Positions 1 to 8,458 of a DNA stretch of 64,000 nucleotides are shown in pieces (the stretch's first letter is position 1; each line of letters opens with the position of its first letter). The notes beneath the pieces are model-generated. The model saw nothing but the letters and a program-made list of their open reading frames with translations, was not told the origin of the DNA and did no database searches. Where the stretch lies: the NCBI RefSeq assembly GCF_030815585.1, contig NZ_JAUSWY010000001.1, forward strand, positions 2,542,001-2,606,000, read 5' to 3'. A program made the translations under genes and the position numbers. This DNA comes from Arthrobacter pascens. GTDB taxonomy: Bacteria > Actinomycetota > Actinomycetes > Actinomycetales > Micrococcaceae.

Positions 1-2
1 CC

Positions 3-1796
3 AGTTTCGCCTTCATCAACGGCGTGGCCCTGGGCGGCGGCCTCGAGATCGCCCTGCAGTCCACTTACCGCACGGTGTCCACCGGCGCTGGCGCGCTGGC
101 ACTACCTGAGGCATTCATCGGCCTGGTTCCCGGCTGGGGCGGGGTCTACATCCTGCCGCGCCTGATCGGCCCCGAGAACGCCGTCCAGGTCATGATTGAG
201 AACCCGCTCAGCAACAACAGGACGATTACCGGTCCGCAGGCGTTCAAGCTGGGCATCGCCGACGCCATGTTCGAGCCTGCAGACTTCGTGGAGCAGTCCC
301 TTCTCTGGGCTGCGAACGTCATCTCCGGTGAGGCCGTCCCGGAGCGGGCCAGCGCCGTCGATCCTTCCCTCCCCGACACGGCTAAGCGCTGGACGGCCGC
401 CGTGGCAGCCGGCCGCGCCTTTGTGGAAGCCAAGACGTCCAACGCGTCGCCGGCACCTGCCAAGGTCCTGGACATCCTCGAAGCGAACCGCACCATGACG
501 CAGGCGGAATCCGCCGAACTCGAATGCGAGACCCTCGCCGGACTGATGCAAACGGATGAATTCCGCGCCACCGTCTATGCCTTCCTGGACCTCGTGCAGA
601 AGCGGTCCAAGCGACCCGCCGGCGCTCCGGACCGGAAACTGGCCCGTCCGGTCACCAAAGTGGGTGTGGTGGGCGCGGGGCTCATGGCAAGCCAGCTGGC
701 CCTCCTGTTTGCCCGCCAGCTCAAGGTGCCGGTGGTCATGACGGACATCGACCAGGCGCGGGTTGATAAGGGAGTTGCCTACGTCCATTCGGAAGTAGAC
801 AAGCTGCTCGGCAAGAAACGGATCAGCCAGGACGCCGCCAACCGCACGAAGGCACTGGTGACAGGTTCGGTGTCGAAGGCGCCCTTCGCGGACGCCGACT
901 TTGTGATCGAGGCAGTGTTTGAGGAGCTGAACGTCAAGAAACAGGTGTTCGCAGAGGTTGAGGCCATCGTGTCGCCCGAGTGCATCCTGGCCACCAATAC
1001 GTCATCGCTTTCCGTCACGGCCATGGCCGAGGACCTCGAGCACCCGGAACGCCTCGTGGGCTTCCACTTCTTCAACCCGGTGGCAGTCATGCCGCTGCTG
1101 GAGATCGTCCGCGCCCCCAAGACCGACGACGCCGTGCTGGCCACGGCCTTTGAGCTCGCCAAGGGCCTGAAGAAGACCGGTGTGCTGGTCAAGGACGCCG
1201 CCGCCTTTGTAGTCAACCGGATCCTCCTGCGGCTCATGGGTGAAGTCACGGCAGCCTTCGATGAGGGCACGCCCGCCGAGGTGGCAGACAATGCGCTGCG
1301 GCCCATGGGCCTGCCCATGACGCCCTTCACGCTCGGCGCCATGGTGGGTCTTCCCGTGGCGCAGCACGTCCACGAATCCTTGCACGCCGCCTTCGGCGAC
1401 CGCTTCAGCGTCTCCGCCAACCTGCAGAAACTGATCGATAACGGCGTGAAGTCACTGTGGGTCCCGTCCGCCGACGGTTCCCAGGAGATCCCGGAATCCA
1501 CGTTGTCGCTGATGTCCTTCGGCACGTCACCGTCCACGGCCGAGGAGGTGCTGCGCCGCACACAGGATGCCCTGGCCCAGGAAATCGGGCTGATGCTGGA
1601 CGAAGGCGTGGTTGCCGGGCCCGAGGACATCGACCTGTGCATGATCCTCGGTGCGGGCTGGCCGATGTTCCTGGGCGGCATCACACCCTACCTTGACCGG
1701 GTAGGGGCGTCCGAGCGTGTCAACGGCAAGCGGTTCCTGCCGGCTGGGGTCGCATCGGGCGTGTCCCGGCACAGCGTCGGAAACGCCGCTTCGTAG
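3..1796 (+). CDS. Fused enoyl-CoA hydratase / 3-hydroxyacyl-CoA dehydrogenase, 5' end missing
   Basis: Fatty-acid beta-oxidation enzyme joining the hydratase and NAD-dependent dehydrogenase steps. The reading frame is open through the left edge, so the start and the first part of the crotonase domain lie outside; 597 residues remain. Counted from the first complete codon, the crotonase glycine-rich oxyanion loop (GVALGGGLEIAL) is at about 7-18 and PEAFIGLVPGWGG follows at about 35. The dehydrogenase NAD-binding motif VGAGLMA starts near 222, and the catalytic His lies in HFFNP near 355. A C-terminal helical 3HCDH domain completes the chain. The order matches FadB/FadJ-type alpha subunits. The partner thiolase would be expected upstream but cannot be seen. 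A large inverted repeat follows the stop. The family is clear; chain-length preference is not. Confidence 0.9.
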   Translation, partial: SFAFINGVALGGGLEIALQSTYRTVSTGAGALALPEAFIGLVPGWGGVYILPRLIGPENAVQVMIENPLSNNRTITGPQAFKLGIADAMFEPADFVEQSLLWAANVISGEAVPERASAVDPSLPDTAKRWTAAVAAGRAFVEAKTSNASPAPAKVLDILEANRTMTQAESAELECETLAGLMQTDEFRATVYAFLDLVQKRSKRPAGAPDRKLARPVTKVGVVGAGLMASQLALLFARQLKVPVVMTDIDQARVDKGVAYVHSEVDKLLGKKRISQDAANRTKALVTGSVSKAPFADADFVIEAVFEELNVKKQVFAEVEAIVSPECILATNTSSLSVTAMAEDLEHPERLVGFHFFNPVAVMPLLEIVRAPKTDDAVLATAFELAKGLKKTGVLVKDAAAFVVNRILLRLMGEVTAAFDEGTPAEVADNALRPMGLPMTPFTLGAMVGLPVAQHVHESLHAAFGDRFSVSANLQKLIDNGVKSLWVPSADGSQEIPESTLSLMSFGTSPSTAEEVLRRTQDALAQEIGLMLDEGVVAGPEDIDLCMILGAGWPMFLGGITPYLDRVGASERVNGKRFLPAGVASGVSRHSVGNAAS

Positions 1797-1811
1797 GGGC
1801 CCAGCTGAAGT

Positions 1812-1862
1812 ACGACGTCGAGAGGTCACCTGACTAATCGGAACGTGACCTTTCGCCGTCGT
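1812..1862. terminator. Inverted repeat between convergent genes, possible bidirectional terminator
   Basis: Nested arms ACGACG and AGGTCAC (1812-1817, 1823-1829) pair with GTGACCT and CGTCGT (1845-1851, 1857-1862) around a 15-nt loop. The repeat lies between the end of the beta-oxidation gene and the convergent ECF ATPase gene. There is no T-run on either side, so termination is an inference from position and pairing. Confidence 0.45.
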
Positions 1863-1894
1863 CCGTTAACTCAAGTAGGTAGCGGAGCTGGGGG

Positions 1895-3517
1895 TCAGGC
1901 GCGCCACGTCACGGGTGCCGCAACGCCGTAGGCTTCTCCCCTGCTGAAGTGCGACTCCAGTACGTCGCTGAACGGCCCGTCTGCCACCAGCCTCCCTTCG
2001 GAAAGCACCAGCAACCTGCTGCATGTGCGGTACGCGAAGTCGAGGTCGTGGGTGACCATCACCACTGCCGCACCCCGCTCCGCTTCCGCCCCGACAGCAG
2101 CCGCCAGCAGCTCCAGGCCGGTGCGGTCCAGGGAGACCGTCGGTTCGTCGAGGGCAACGAGCCGCGGCGCCTGGACCAGCAGGGCGGCCAAAGCTGTCAG
2201 CCGCTGTCCCGCAGCGGAAAGCTCGTACGGATGGAGCTCGCCGGCGTCGGAAAGGCCGCAACGGCCCAATGCCGTGTCCACCAGCACCTCCCGCTCATCC
2301 TGGCCACGGGAGCCGGATAGTCCGGCCGCTGCCTCCCTGCGCACGGTGCGCTCGAAAAGCTGCTCCCGTGGGTGCTGGAGCAAGGCACCAACAACGTCGG
2401 CCCGGCGGCCCGGTCCCCGGGAACCGGCTGGAGCGCCGTCGATTGCCACGTTCCCGGACTGCGGCCAGGACAGCCCGGTCAGCAGCCTCAGCAAAGTGGA
2501 TTTGCCGGACCCGTTGGCTCCGGTCACCGCCACGGTTTCCCCGGGGGCCACGGCGAGGCTGACGGCGTCAATCGTGGGCGCAGCCGGAGCGGTTGGCCGC
2601 CACGGCCGCGGCCTCCTCCACCCGTAGCTGAAGCGCAGCCCCGAGGCCTCCAGGATCGGTGTCCCGGCGGACTGTGTCGCCGGCAGTGGCGTCGCGGGCA
2701 CTGGCATTGCCGGCAATGGTGGCACCGGCAATGCGCCCAAGGACACCGGCGCCGGTTTTACGCCGCGCGCGCCAAAGACCGGCAAGGCAAGGTCGGACGC
2801 GGCCCTCATCGCCTGATCCAGCGTTCCGTCGAAGACCGCCCTCCCGTCATCAAGCAGTACTACGTGCCCAGGCTCCACTCCACCGGCACCAAGGTCCTGC
2901 GTTAACACGAGGATCCCCATTCCCCCAGCCCTCAGTGCCGCGATGGCAGCTGCCACGGCAGTACGGGCTGCCAGGTCCAGGCCGGCGGACGGCTCGTCGA
3001 GGACCAGGAACCGGGGCCGCGCCGCGATGGCAGCCGCCATGACCAGCAGCTTCTGCTGGCCGCCGGACAACAGGGCCGGGTCCTCCTCCAGCAGCGGCGT
3101 CATGCCCAAGGCAGCAGCCGTCTCCCGGACGCGGACCTGCATCTGTTCCCGCGGCATGCCAGCATTTTCCAACGGGAACGCAATTTCTTCAGCCACTGTG
3201 GGTGCGACGGTGGACAACTGCGTGGTCGCATCCTGGCCGGCGTAGCCCAGCAGGCTGCTCCAGGACTGATGGTTGATCCGCGCAGCCTGGGCGGCGGGGT
3301 ACGAAACCGACATGCCGTCCAGCGCGATGGCGCCGGACATGGCGCCACGGTGCTGGCCGGGGAGCACGCCGGCCAGGATCAGCCCCAAAGTTGTCTTGCC
3401 GCTGCCCGAGCCGCCGGCCACAACTACGGACGCGCCCGGACGGACCGTCAACTCGATACCGGCAAGGACAGGCCGGACGCTGTCCGGGTAGCTAAAGAAT
3501 TCAAGGTTAAGGCGCAC
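1895..3517 (-). CDS. ECF/cobalt-type ABC importer ATPase, two ATP-binding domains fused
   Basis: Energising subunit of an energy-coupling-factor importer, equivalent to EcfA1 and EcfA2 in one 540-residue chain. Domain 1 has Walker A GGSGSGKTT (about 35-43), a good signature LLSGGQQ (about 150) and Walker B FLVLDEPSAGLD. Domain 2 has Walker A GANGSGKST, but its signature reads LSAAGQ instead of LSGGQ, followed by VALDEPTVSLD; one composite ATP site may therefore be weakened. The GTG at 3517 is chosen because homology begins immediately after it and it overlaps the end of the T-component gene by 11 nt. The open frame continues upstream to 3691 without recognisable homology. A Pro/Ala-rich linker separates the two domains. 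This is the last gene of a minus-strand cluster with T and S components. Substrate is unknown. Confidence 0.88.
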   Translation of the reverse strand: MRLNLEFFSYPDSVRPVLAGIELTVRPGASVVVAGGSGSGKTTLGLILAGVLPGQHRGAMSGAIALDGMSVSYPAAQAARINHQSWSSLLGYAGQDATTQLSTVAPTVAEEIAFPLENAGMPREQMQVRVRETAAALGMTPLLEEDPALLSGGQQKLLVMAAAIAARPRFLVLDEPSAGLDLAARTAVAAAIAALRAGGMGILVLTQDLGAGGVEPGHVVLLDDGRAVFDGTLDQAMRAASDLALPVFGARGVKPAPVSLGALPVPPLPAMPVPATPLPATQSAGTPILEASGLRFSYGWRRPRPWRPTAPAAPTIDAVSLAVAPGETVAVTGANGSGKSTLLRLLTGLSWPQSGNVAIDGAPAGSRGPGRRADVVGALLQHPREQLFERTVRREAAAGLSGSRGQDEREVLVDTALGRCGLSDAGELHPYELSAAGQRLTALAALLVQAPRLVALDEPTVSLDRTGLELLAAAVGAEAERGAAVVMVTHDLDFAYRTCSRLLVLSEGRLVADGPFSDVLESHFSRGEAYGVAAPVTWRA

Positions 3518-4304
3518 TGCCGCCCCATCCTGGGCCGAACCACAGGACCAGGAAGACCGGCAGCCCGGCTGCAACGGTCCACCGGAAAACTGCCTGGAGC
3601 CGGGAATCCGGAACCTCGCGCAGGCTGGTGCGGGCTGCGGGGCCGCCAAAACCACGCACTTCCAGTGCGGCGGCCCGTTGGCCGGCATCATTCATGACTG
3701 AGAGCAGCAGGGGCACTGCCAGCGCCCGGAAGGAAGCCGCCCGGGCGGGAAGAGAGGTTCCGGTATGAAGGCCCCGCAGCTGCTGTGCCTCCCGGATCCG
3801 CTGGGCCCGCCTGCTGATGTCCGGCGCAATGGTGAGTGTGGAGCAGAGGACAAAGGCCAGCTGGGCCGGGACCTCGTATTTGGCGGACAGCGCCATCACG
3901 TCGGCCGGACGGATGCTGAAGGAAAGGGCCAGAAGGAGGACCACCAGGACGGCGCCCCTGAGTAGCATGGCACCGGCGAAGCCCAGGCCTTCGACGGTCA
4001 GCCTCGCAGGTCCCCACGCCCACAGGACGGTGTGCCCTTCCGGGAAGAACAGGCCGTGGGTCAGCAGCAGGGAAGCGGCAAACGGCAGGAGTATCAGGGC
4101 TGCTGCGGACCAGACGCGGCGGGCCGTCCTGGCGGCGGCCGTGGCCACGGCCGCCGCCAGCAGGACCGCCAGCGAAAGCGACCAGTGGCCCACCGCCGTC
4201 GTCACCACAATGGCCGCGACGACCGCGGTGAGCCCGGTCAGCGGGCTGATCCGGCCCGGTCTAGGAATCCCGGCTTCCGGCCAGGACCCGGAAGCGCCGC
4301 ACAA
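3507..4304 (-). CDS. ECF transporter transmembrane (T) component, CbiQ/EcfT family
   Basis: Membrane scaffold that couples the ATPase to the S component. The protein has hydrophobic blocks near the N-terminus, around residue 75, around 110-130 and at the C-terminus. Its soluble middle region contains the helical segment with SRRAQRIREAQQLRG, which resembles the coupling helices and Ala-Arg-Gly-type motifs of EcfT/CbiQ. The only upstream start in frame is a TTG at 4304, which overlaps the S-component gene by 44 nt and has no clear Shine-Dalgarno sequence. The true N-terminus is therefore uncertain and could be some 15-20 residues further in. The gene sits between the S and A components with overlaps on both sides, so co-translation is likely. 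Confidence 0.82.
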   Translation of the reverse strand: MCGASGSWPEAGIPRPGRISPLTGLTAVVAAIVVTTAVGHWSLSLAVLLAAAVATAAARTARRVWSAAALILLPFAASLLLTHGLFFPEGHTVLWAWGPARLTVEGLGFAGAMLLRGAVLVVLLLALSFSIRPADVMALSAKYEVPAQLAFVLCSTLTIAPDISRRAQRIREAQQLRGLHTGTSLPARAASFRALAVPLLLSVMNDAGQRAAALEVRGFGGPAARTSLREVPDSRLQAVFRWTVAAGLPVFLVLWFGPGWGGSAP

Positions 4305-5070
4305 AGGGGAACTGGAGGGTGAGCCTGCGGGGCAGCGCGTACACCAGCAGTGCCACCAGGGTGAAGACGATTGCTTTGTCCATGGGATCCGAAATCAGTG
4401 CCTGCTTGGTGATGGCGGCCAGGAGCGAATCGCCCATGGCGCGGAATGCGCTGACAATCGCACCCGTTGCCAGGCCTGACGTGCCGCCGAACACAAAGGC
4501 AGCCACCGGTGCTGAGACCACGCCCGCCAGCACGCCGGTAATGAAGCCGGCAACCGGAGCAAGGTAGAACCTGCGGAAGAACCCGTGGCGTGCGGCGAGG
4601 CCCGCCAGGAATCCGATCAGCGCAGCACCGGCGGCAAAAGGCAGGACGGTGGGGTTGAAGAAGGACCAGACGATGCTGCTCAGGGCACCGGTGGCTGCAC
4701 CCGCGGCAGGGCCCGCCAGGACGGCGATGAGCACGGTACCGATCGCATCAAGGTAGAACGGCACCAGGGTGCTTCCCACAAACTGGCCCATCACGATGTT
4801 CAGGACCAAAGCCACGGGGATCAGGACCACAGTGGTGGTGGGGAGGGTGGGCAGGACGGCAACTACCAGGAGGATGGCGCCGGCAAGGAAGCCGGACAGG
4901 GCGATGAGGGCCGATGCACTGCCGGGTCCCGAGGCGATGTCTGCTGGCTGGTTCAGGACCAGGTAGATGTAGGTTCCTGCAATGGCGGCGGCGCCCAAGA
5001 TCTCCAGGATGCGGCGATTTCGAGTGGCGGCCTGACCGGCTTCGGGCAGCGTCAGGGACGAGGATGACAT
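4261..5070 (-). CDS. ECF transporter substrate-binding (S) component, substrate unknown
   Basis: Integral membrane protein of 269 residues with about six hydrophobic segments and long Gly/Ala-rich helices. It begins with a short polar N-terminus (MSSSSLTLPEAGQ). The ATG at 5070 is chosen over an upstream in-frame start at 5118 because it has AAAGGA seven bases before it. S components define the substrate of ECF importers, and no vitamin-specific motif is visible here. The gene just upstream on the same strand encodes a nucleoside hydrolase, so a nucleoside, nucleobase or nucleoside-like vitamin precursor is a reasonable guess from context only. The 124-nt leader before this gene is GC-rich and shows no riboswitch I can recognise. 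Confidence 0.8.
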   Translation of the reverse strand: MSSSSLTLPEAGQAATRNRRILEILGAAAIAGTYIYLVLNQPADIASGPGSASALIALSGFLAGAILLVVAVLPTLPTTTVVLIPVALVLNIVMGQFVGSTLVPFYLDAIGTVLIAVLAGPAAGAATGALSSIVWSFFNPTVLPFAAGAALIGFLAGLAARHGFFRRFYLAPVAGFITGVLAGVVSAPVAAFVFGGTSGLATGAIVSAFRAMGDSLLAAITKQALISDPMDKAIVFTLVALLVYALPRRLTLQFPFVRRFRVLAGSRDS

Positions 5071-5194
5071 GGTGTTTCCTTTGACGGGTTCAGGCTCTGC
5101 AGCCCGGACGGTCTCCAAGGCTGTGTATTCAGCTGCCTATGTCACCTCGGCAGCGGACCGGCCAGCGTTGCCGCTCCCCGGACCGCACACCAGT

Positions 5195-6250
5195 TTAGCG
5201 GCTGCCGGACTTCCGGACATCCCCGGCGGCCAGCCGGCGGGCCAGTCCTCCGAGGGAATTCACCAGTTCATCGAACGCTGCCGCGGGGTTGTTGTCCGAG
5301 ACGATCCGGGCGTTGGGCGGCTGGCCCCACAGGTTGCGGTAGTCGGCCACCGTGGTTCCCATCAGCAGCGGCGATGCGGTCTCCACATCGACGGTGGCCA
5401 GCCGGGTGGAGTATTCGAGGGTGCCGGCCGCAACGCCTGCGGCGAAGAAGTCGTGGACGTGGGCCGCATAGCCCTGGTCATAGAGCCGGTGGAATTCGAA
5501 GTAGAACCGGAGGGCGTCGGACAGGTGGCGGATCAGCGGGTTGTCGGAGGTGCTTCGCAGGCCTTCAGGCTGGTCCGGCAGCACAAGCTCCTCCACGGCA
5601 CAGCCTGCCGCCTGCGCCAGCCGCTGTACGTGCTCCGGCCGGAGCTCGATCCGCTCCGTGGTGTCGAGGGAACAGACAATGGGCAGGCGCTCCACAAGCA
5701 GCCCGCGGTACGCCTCATAGACTTCCTTCGCGGCGTGCGGATCAACGTGGGTGTTCCACTCCGCCAGGGGTGTGGTGTTCCCCTGGTGGTAGAAGCTGCC
5801 ACCCATGATGACCACCTTGTCCAGGAGCTCAGGCAGCCGGGGTTCCTTCCGGATGGCGAGGGCAAAGTTCGTCAGCGGCGCCGTAATCAGGGCGGTCAGC
5901 TCCCCCGGCCGGGCGCGGGCAGCTTCCACCCAAAGGTCTGCGGCGTCCTCCCCGGAAACCGACCCGGACGGCGGGGGCAACACCGCATGCCCCAGGCCCT
6001 GCGGACCGTGGGTCTCCGGGGTGGTCACCAGCGGGATCTCCAGCGGGACCTCCGACCCGACGGCCACCTTCACATTGTGTCGCCCGCACAGCTCCAGCAT
6101 GGCCAGGGTGTTGCGCGCCACCTGATGGACGTCCGCGTTGCCGGCCGACGCCGTAACGGCCACGAACTCTATGTCCGGAAGGGACGCCAGGTAGGCCAAC
6201 GCCAGGGCATCATCGATCCCCGTATCCACGTCCAGGAGGAGACTGGTCAT
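5195..6250 (-). CDS. Nucleoside hydrolase (inosine/uridine-preferring family)
   Basis: Predicted to cleave the N-glycosidic bond of ribonucleosides to a free base and ribose. The family hallmark is at the very N-terminus: DVDTGIDDA (residues 7-15), whose Asp residues bind the catalytic Ca2+ and ribose. The later segments VIMGGSF and WNTHVDPHAA match the substrate-binding regions of the family. Length (351) is slightly above the usual 310-330. The gene starts 12 nt after the aldo/keto reductase stop and is followed 124 nt later by the ECF S component, so it is probably cotranscribed with both. Base specificity cannot be read from the sequence. Confidence 0.9.
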   Translation of the reverse strand: MTSLLLDVDTGIDDALALAYLASLPDIEFVAVTASAGNADVHQVARNTLAMLELCGRHNVKVAVGSEVPLEIPLVTTPETHGPQGLGHAVLPPPSGSVSGEDAADLWVEAARARPGELTALITAPLTNFALAIRKEPRLPELLDKVVIMGGSFYHQGNTTPLAEWNTHVDPHAAKEVYEAYRGLLVERLPIVCSLDTTERIELRPEHVQRLAQAAGCAVEELVLPDQPEGLRSTSDNPLIRHLSDALRFYFEFHRLYDQGYAAHVHDFFAAGVAAGTLEYSTRLATVDVETASPLLMGTTVADYRNLWGQPPNARIVSDNNPAAAFDELVNSLGGLARRLAAGDVRKSGSR

Positions 6251-6262
6251 CAGCGCCTCCGG

Positions 6263-7240
6263 CTAGAAGAGTGCCACTTTGGGGACAGCGGGAAAGATCT
6301 CATCCAGTTCCGCCAACTCCTCGCGCCCTGGCACCCAGGCCACCGCCCCTGCATTCTGGCGGACCTGCTCCGGCCTGGTGGCTCCGGCGATAACGCTGCC
6401 GACCGAGGGCTGGGCAGCCAGCCAGGAAAAGGCCACCTGGATCTCCGTGAGGCCACGATCGGCAGCGAAGGCACCGAAGCGCCCCAGCTGGTCCCAGTCC
6501 GCATCATGAACCAAGTGGGTCCGGGTGTGGCTGAGCCTGGATCCCCGGGGGGCGGTGTCCGCCGAGTACTTTCCGGTCAGGAGCCCGTTGGCCAGCGGGA
6601 AATAGGGCAGCACCCCCAGGCCGTAGGCTTCTGCCGCCGGGGTGACCTCCAGTTCGGCGCGCCGGTCCAGCAGGCTGTAGTGGTTCTGGGTGGAGATGAA
6701 ACGCGTCAGTCCGCTGGCCCGGGCCACAAATTCGGCCTCGGCAATCTGCCAACCGGCACGGTTCGAGTGCCCGATGTAGCGGACCTTCCCGCTGGTCACC
6801 AGATGGTCCAGTGCGGACAGCGTCTCGTCGATGGGAGTCAGCGGATCAGGCGTGTGGAACTGGTAGAGGTCGATCCAGTCCGTTCCCAGCCGGCGCAGCG
6901 ACGCCTCTGCCGCCCGGATGATATACCGGCGGGAGCCCCGGGCTCCGAAGTCCGGACCGTTGGCGCCGCGCATGTCCATCCCGAACTTGGTGGCCACCAC
7001 GGCGTCGTCACGCCGGCCGGTAAGGGCCTTGCCGAGCATGGTTTCGCTGAGGCCGGGCTCGCGCCCGTAGGTGTCGGCGACGTCGAAAAGCGTCACGCCG
7101 GCGTCAAGGGCGGCATGGACGACGGCGTCGGTCCCCTCCTGCGTCTCCGTCGCCGTATTGGCGCGGCCCAGGTTGTTGCATCCGAGCCCCACAACGGAAA
7201 CGGTCAGTCCGGAGTTGCCCAAGCGTCGGTATTCAGTCAT
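6263..7240 (-). CDS. Aldo/keto reductase
   Basis: NADPH-dependent oxidoreductase of the AKR superfamily, 325 residues in a TIM-barrel pattern. The catalytic tetrad is intact: Asp53 and Tyr58 (LFDVADTYG), Lys85 (VVATKF) and His129 (YQFHTPDPL). The NADP-binding C-terminal region contains GSVIAGATRPEQVRQN. The GxGCNNLG N-terminus resembles the YhdN/potassium-channel-beta branch of the family, so the natural substrate is uncertain. It is the first gene of the minus-strand run leading into the nucleoside hydrolase and ECF genes; a metabolic link with them is only inferred from adjacency. Confidence 0.9.
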   Translation of the reverse strand: MTEYRRLGNSGLTVSVVGLGCNNLGRANTATETQEGTDAVVHAALDAGVTLFDVADTYGREPGLSETMLGKALTGRRDDAVVATKFGMDMRGANGPDFGARGSRRYIIRAAEASLRRLGTDWIDLYQFHTPDPLTPIDETLSALDHLVTSGKVRYIGHSNRAGWQIAEAEFVARASGLTRFISTQNHYSLLDRRAELEVTPAAEAYGLGVLPYFPLANGLLTGKYSADTAPRGSRLSHTRTHLVHDADWDQLGRFGAFAADRGLTEIQVAFSWLAAQPSVGSVIAGATRPEQVRQNAGAVAWVPGREELAELDEIFPAVPKVALF

Positions 7241-7283
7241 GGAATCACCCTATAACGGCTGAAACGCCTGCTCTTCCGGCCCG

Positions 7284-7844
7284 TCAGAGGCTGAAGCTGT
7301 TGGCCGGTTTCGCGGAGTGCTTGAGCTTGAAGTCGCCTGGTTCGGCGTAGGGGGCGGCACCGATGCTGAGCTTGGTGAAATCCAGGTCCTCGCCTCGGCT
7401 GCAGACCTTGATCGCGTTCACTGCCTTGTTCACCTCAGGGCACAGGCAGAAGATGTTCAGCTTGTAGTCGCTGAACTCCGAGCGCTCCACGGTGCCAAGG
7501 CCACGCCACGCGAGATGGCTGATGAGTGCGTCCTTCGCCTTTTCCTCCAGGTAGCGGTCCCGGTCGGTGCCGTCCTTGGTCTTGAGGGCAAACTGGGCCA
7601 CAACCCAAAACTGCTCTTCGTCGGGGATCTCGGCAAAACCGTCCTCCGCGCACTGGACAGCAAAAGCGTCCATGAGGCCTTCCGCTGCCTCCGCGTCGGC
7701 GACATCTGTCTCTTCGGTCTTGCTTTGGTGGCCCACCACACCGTAGTTCATCACGAACTGGCTGTAGTCCTCGTCGAACCAACCCTCGCGGAAGTGAAGC
7801 ACTCCCTCGTCGTCACGTTTGTAGACCCTGATAATTCCGCTCAT
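7284..7844 (-). CDS. Conserved protein of unknown function, coupled to the DUF402 gene
   Basis: Soluble 186-residue protein with no signal peptide or membrane segment. It begins [14 protein letters not shown] and is acidic in its first half. Three cysteines (CLCPEV and VCSRG) could bind metal but form no classical motif. I do not recognise the family. The start at 7844 is chosen because its ATG overlaps the DUF402 stop as ATGA (7841-7844), a translational-coupling arrangement. The in-frame start at 7865 lies inside the previous gene. The wording of the C-terminus (GDLDF-like and SIGAAPYAE segments) gives no further clue. It is the last member of the dxs operon. Confidence 0.72.
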   Translation of the reverse strand: MSGIIRVYKRDDEGVLHFREGWFDEDYSQFVMNYGVVGHQSKTEETDVADAEAAEGLMDAFAVQCAEDGFAEIPDEEQFWVVAQFALKTKDGTDRDRYLEEKAKDALISHLAWRGLGTVERSEFSDYKLNIFCLCPEVNKAVNAIKVCSRGEDLDFTKLSIGAAPYAEPGDFKLKHSAKPANSFSL

Positions 7845-8458
7845 GCCCGTCCCTTCGTGAACCATTCAACGTCCGTGCCGTCGAATGGAGCCTGCTGTGC
7901 CTTGACGGCCTGATAGAGCTGGTCCGCGGCTGCCTGGATGGATTCCACCAGGCGGGCCGGGTAATTCATGGCGAGCCTGTGCTCTGCGAACTCGTCCTGG
8001 TCGTCGATGAAGACCCCACGGTCCGAGGTGCGGATGACGTCCAAATCCATGTCGATCACGTGGAACTCGGTGACCGCGGGCCGGATCTCAGTCCACTCGT
8101 GGGCAACGGCCAGGTCCACGTACACCCGGACACGGTTGGGGTTGGCGTCGTCGTAGAAAGTGGCCACCCAGTCCCCGGTGCGCGGTATCAGCAGCACGGC
8201 ATCGGACTCCGTGTAGAAGGCGGCTCCGGGCCGCGAGCAGAACTCGTTGGTGCCCTGGAAGATCCACCAGCCGTGCCGGTCTTCGCCCACGTAGCGTCCC
8301 GGTACCACCCAATGGGCTTTTCCGTTCCACTTCCTGTTCCGTGCCACCACCAGCTGGCCGGGTTCCAAGCCGGAGGGAACCCTGGTGGTGCTGATGTGCT
8401 TTACTGTGGCAGCGTCGCCCAAAGCGCCCGGATATTTGAGTGCGTCTTCTTCCCTCAC
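7841..8458 (-). CDS. DUF402 domain protein
   Basis: A 205-residue protein with the DUF402 fold (core [22 protein letters not shown], then a YVDLA and [10 protein letters not shown] acidic stretch). Members bind metal and include nucleoside-diphosphate/triphosphate phosphatases and RNase-associated proteins, so phosphatase activity is possible but unproven. The conserved acidic residues DMDLD and FIDDQDEF are present. The start is the GTG at 8458, which overlaps the dxs stop as GTGA; homology begins just after it. The long open frame upstream is antisense-type noise inside dxs. Upstream and downstream overlaps of four bases tie it tightly to dxs and the following unknown gene. Confidence 0.82.
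   Translation of the reverse strand: MREEDALKYPGALGDAATVKHISTTRVPSGLEPGQLVVARNRKWNGKAHWVVPGRYVGEDRHGWWIFQGTNEFCSRPGAAFYTESDAVLLIPRTGDWVATFYDDANPNRVRVYVDLAVAHEWTEIRPAVTEFHVIDMDLDVIRTSDRGVFIDDQDEFAEHRLAMNYPARLVESIQAAADQLYQAVKAQQAPFDGTDVEWFTKGRA

Noticed and set aside
5071..5194. Riboswitch in the leader of the ECF S-component gene
   Set aside because: ECF vitamin importers often have one, but I find no TPP, cobalamin, FMN, preQ1 or similar conserved core in this 124-nt leader.
5069..7255. Open frame of 728 codons on the plus strand
   Set aside because: It lies wholly antisense to the nucleoside hydrolase and aldo/keto reductase genes, has His/Gly/Gln/Arg-rich composition and no homology; long antisense frames are common in high-GC DNA.
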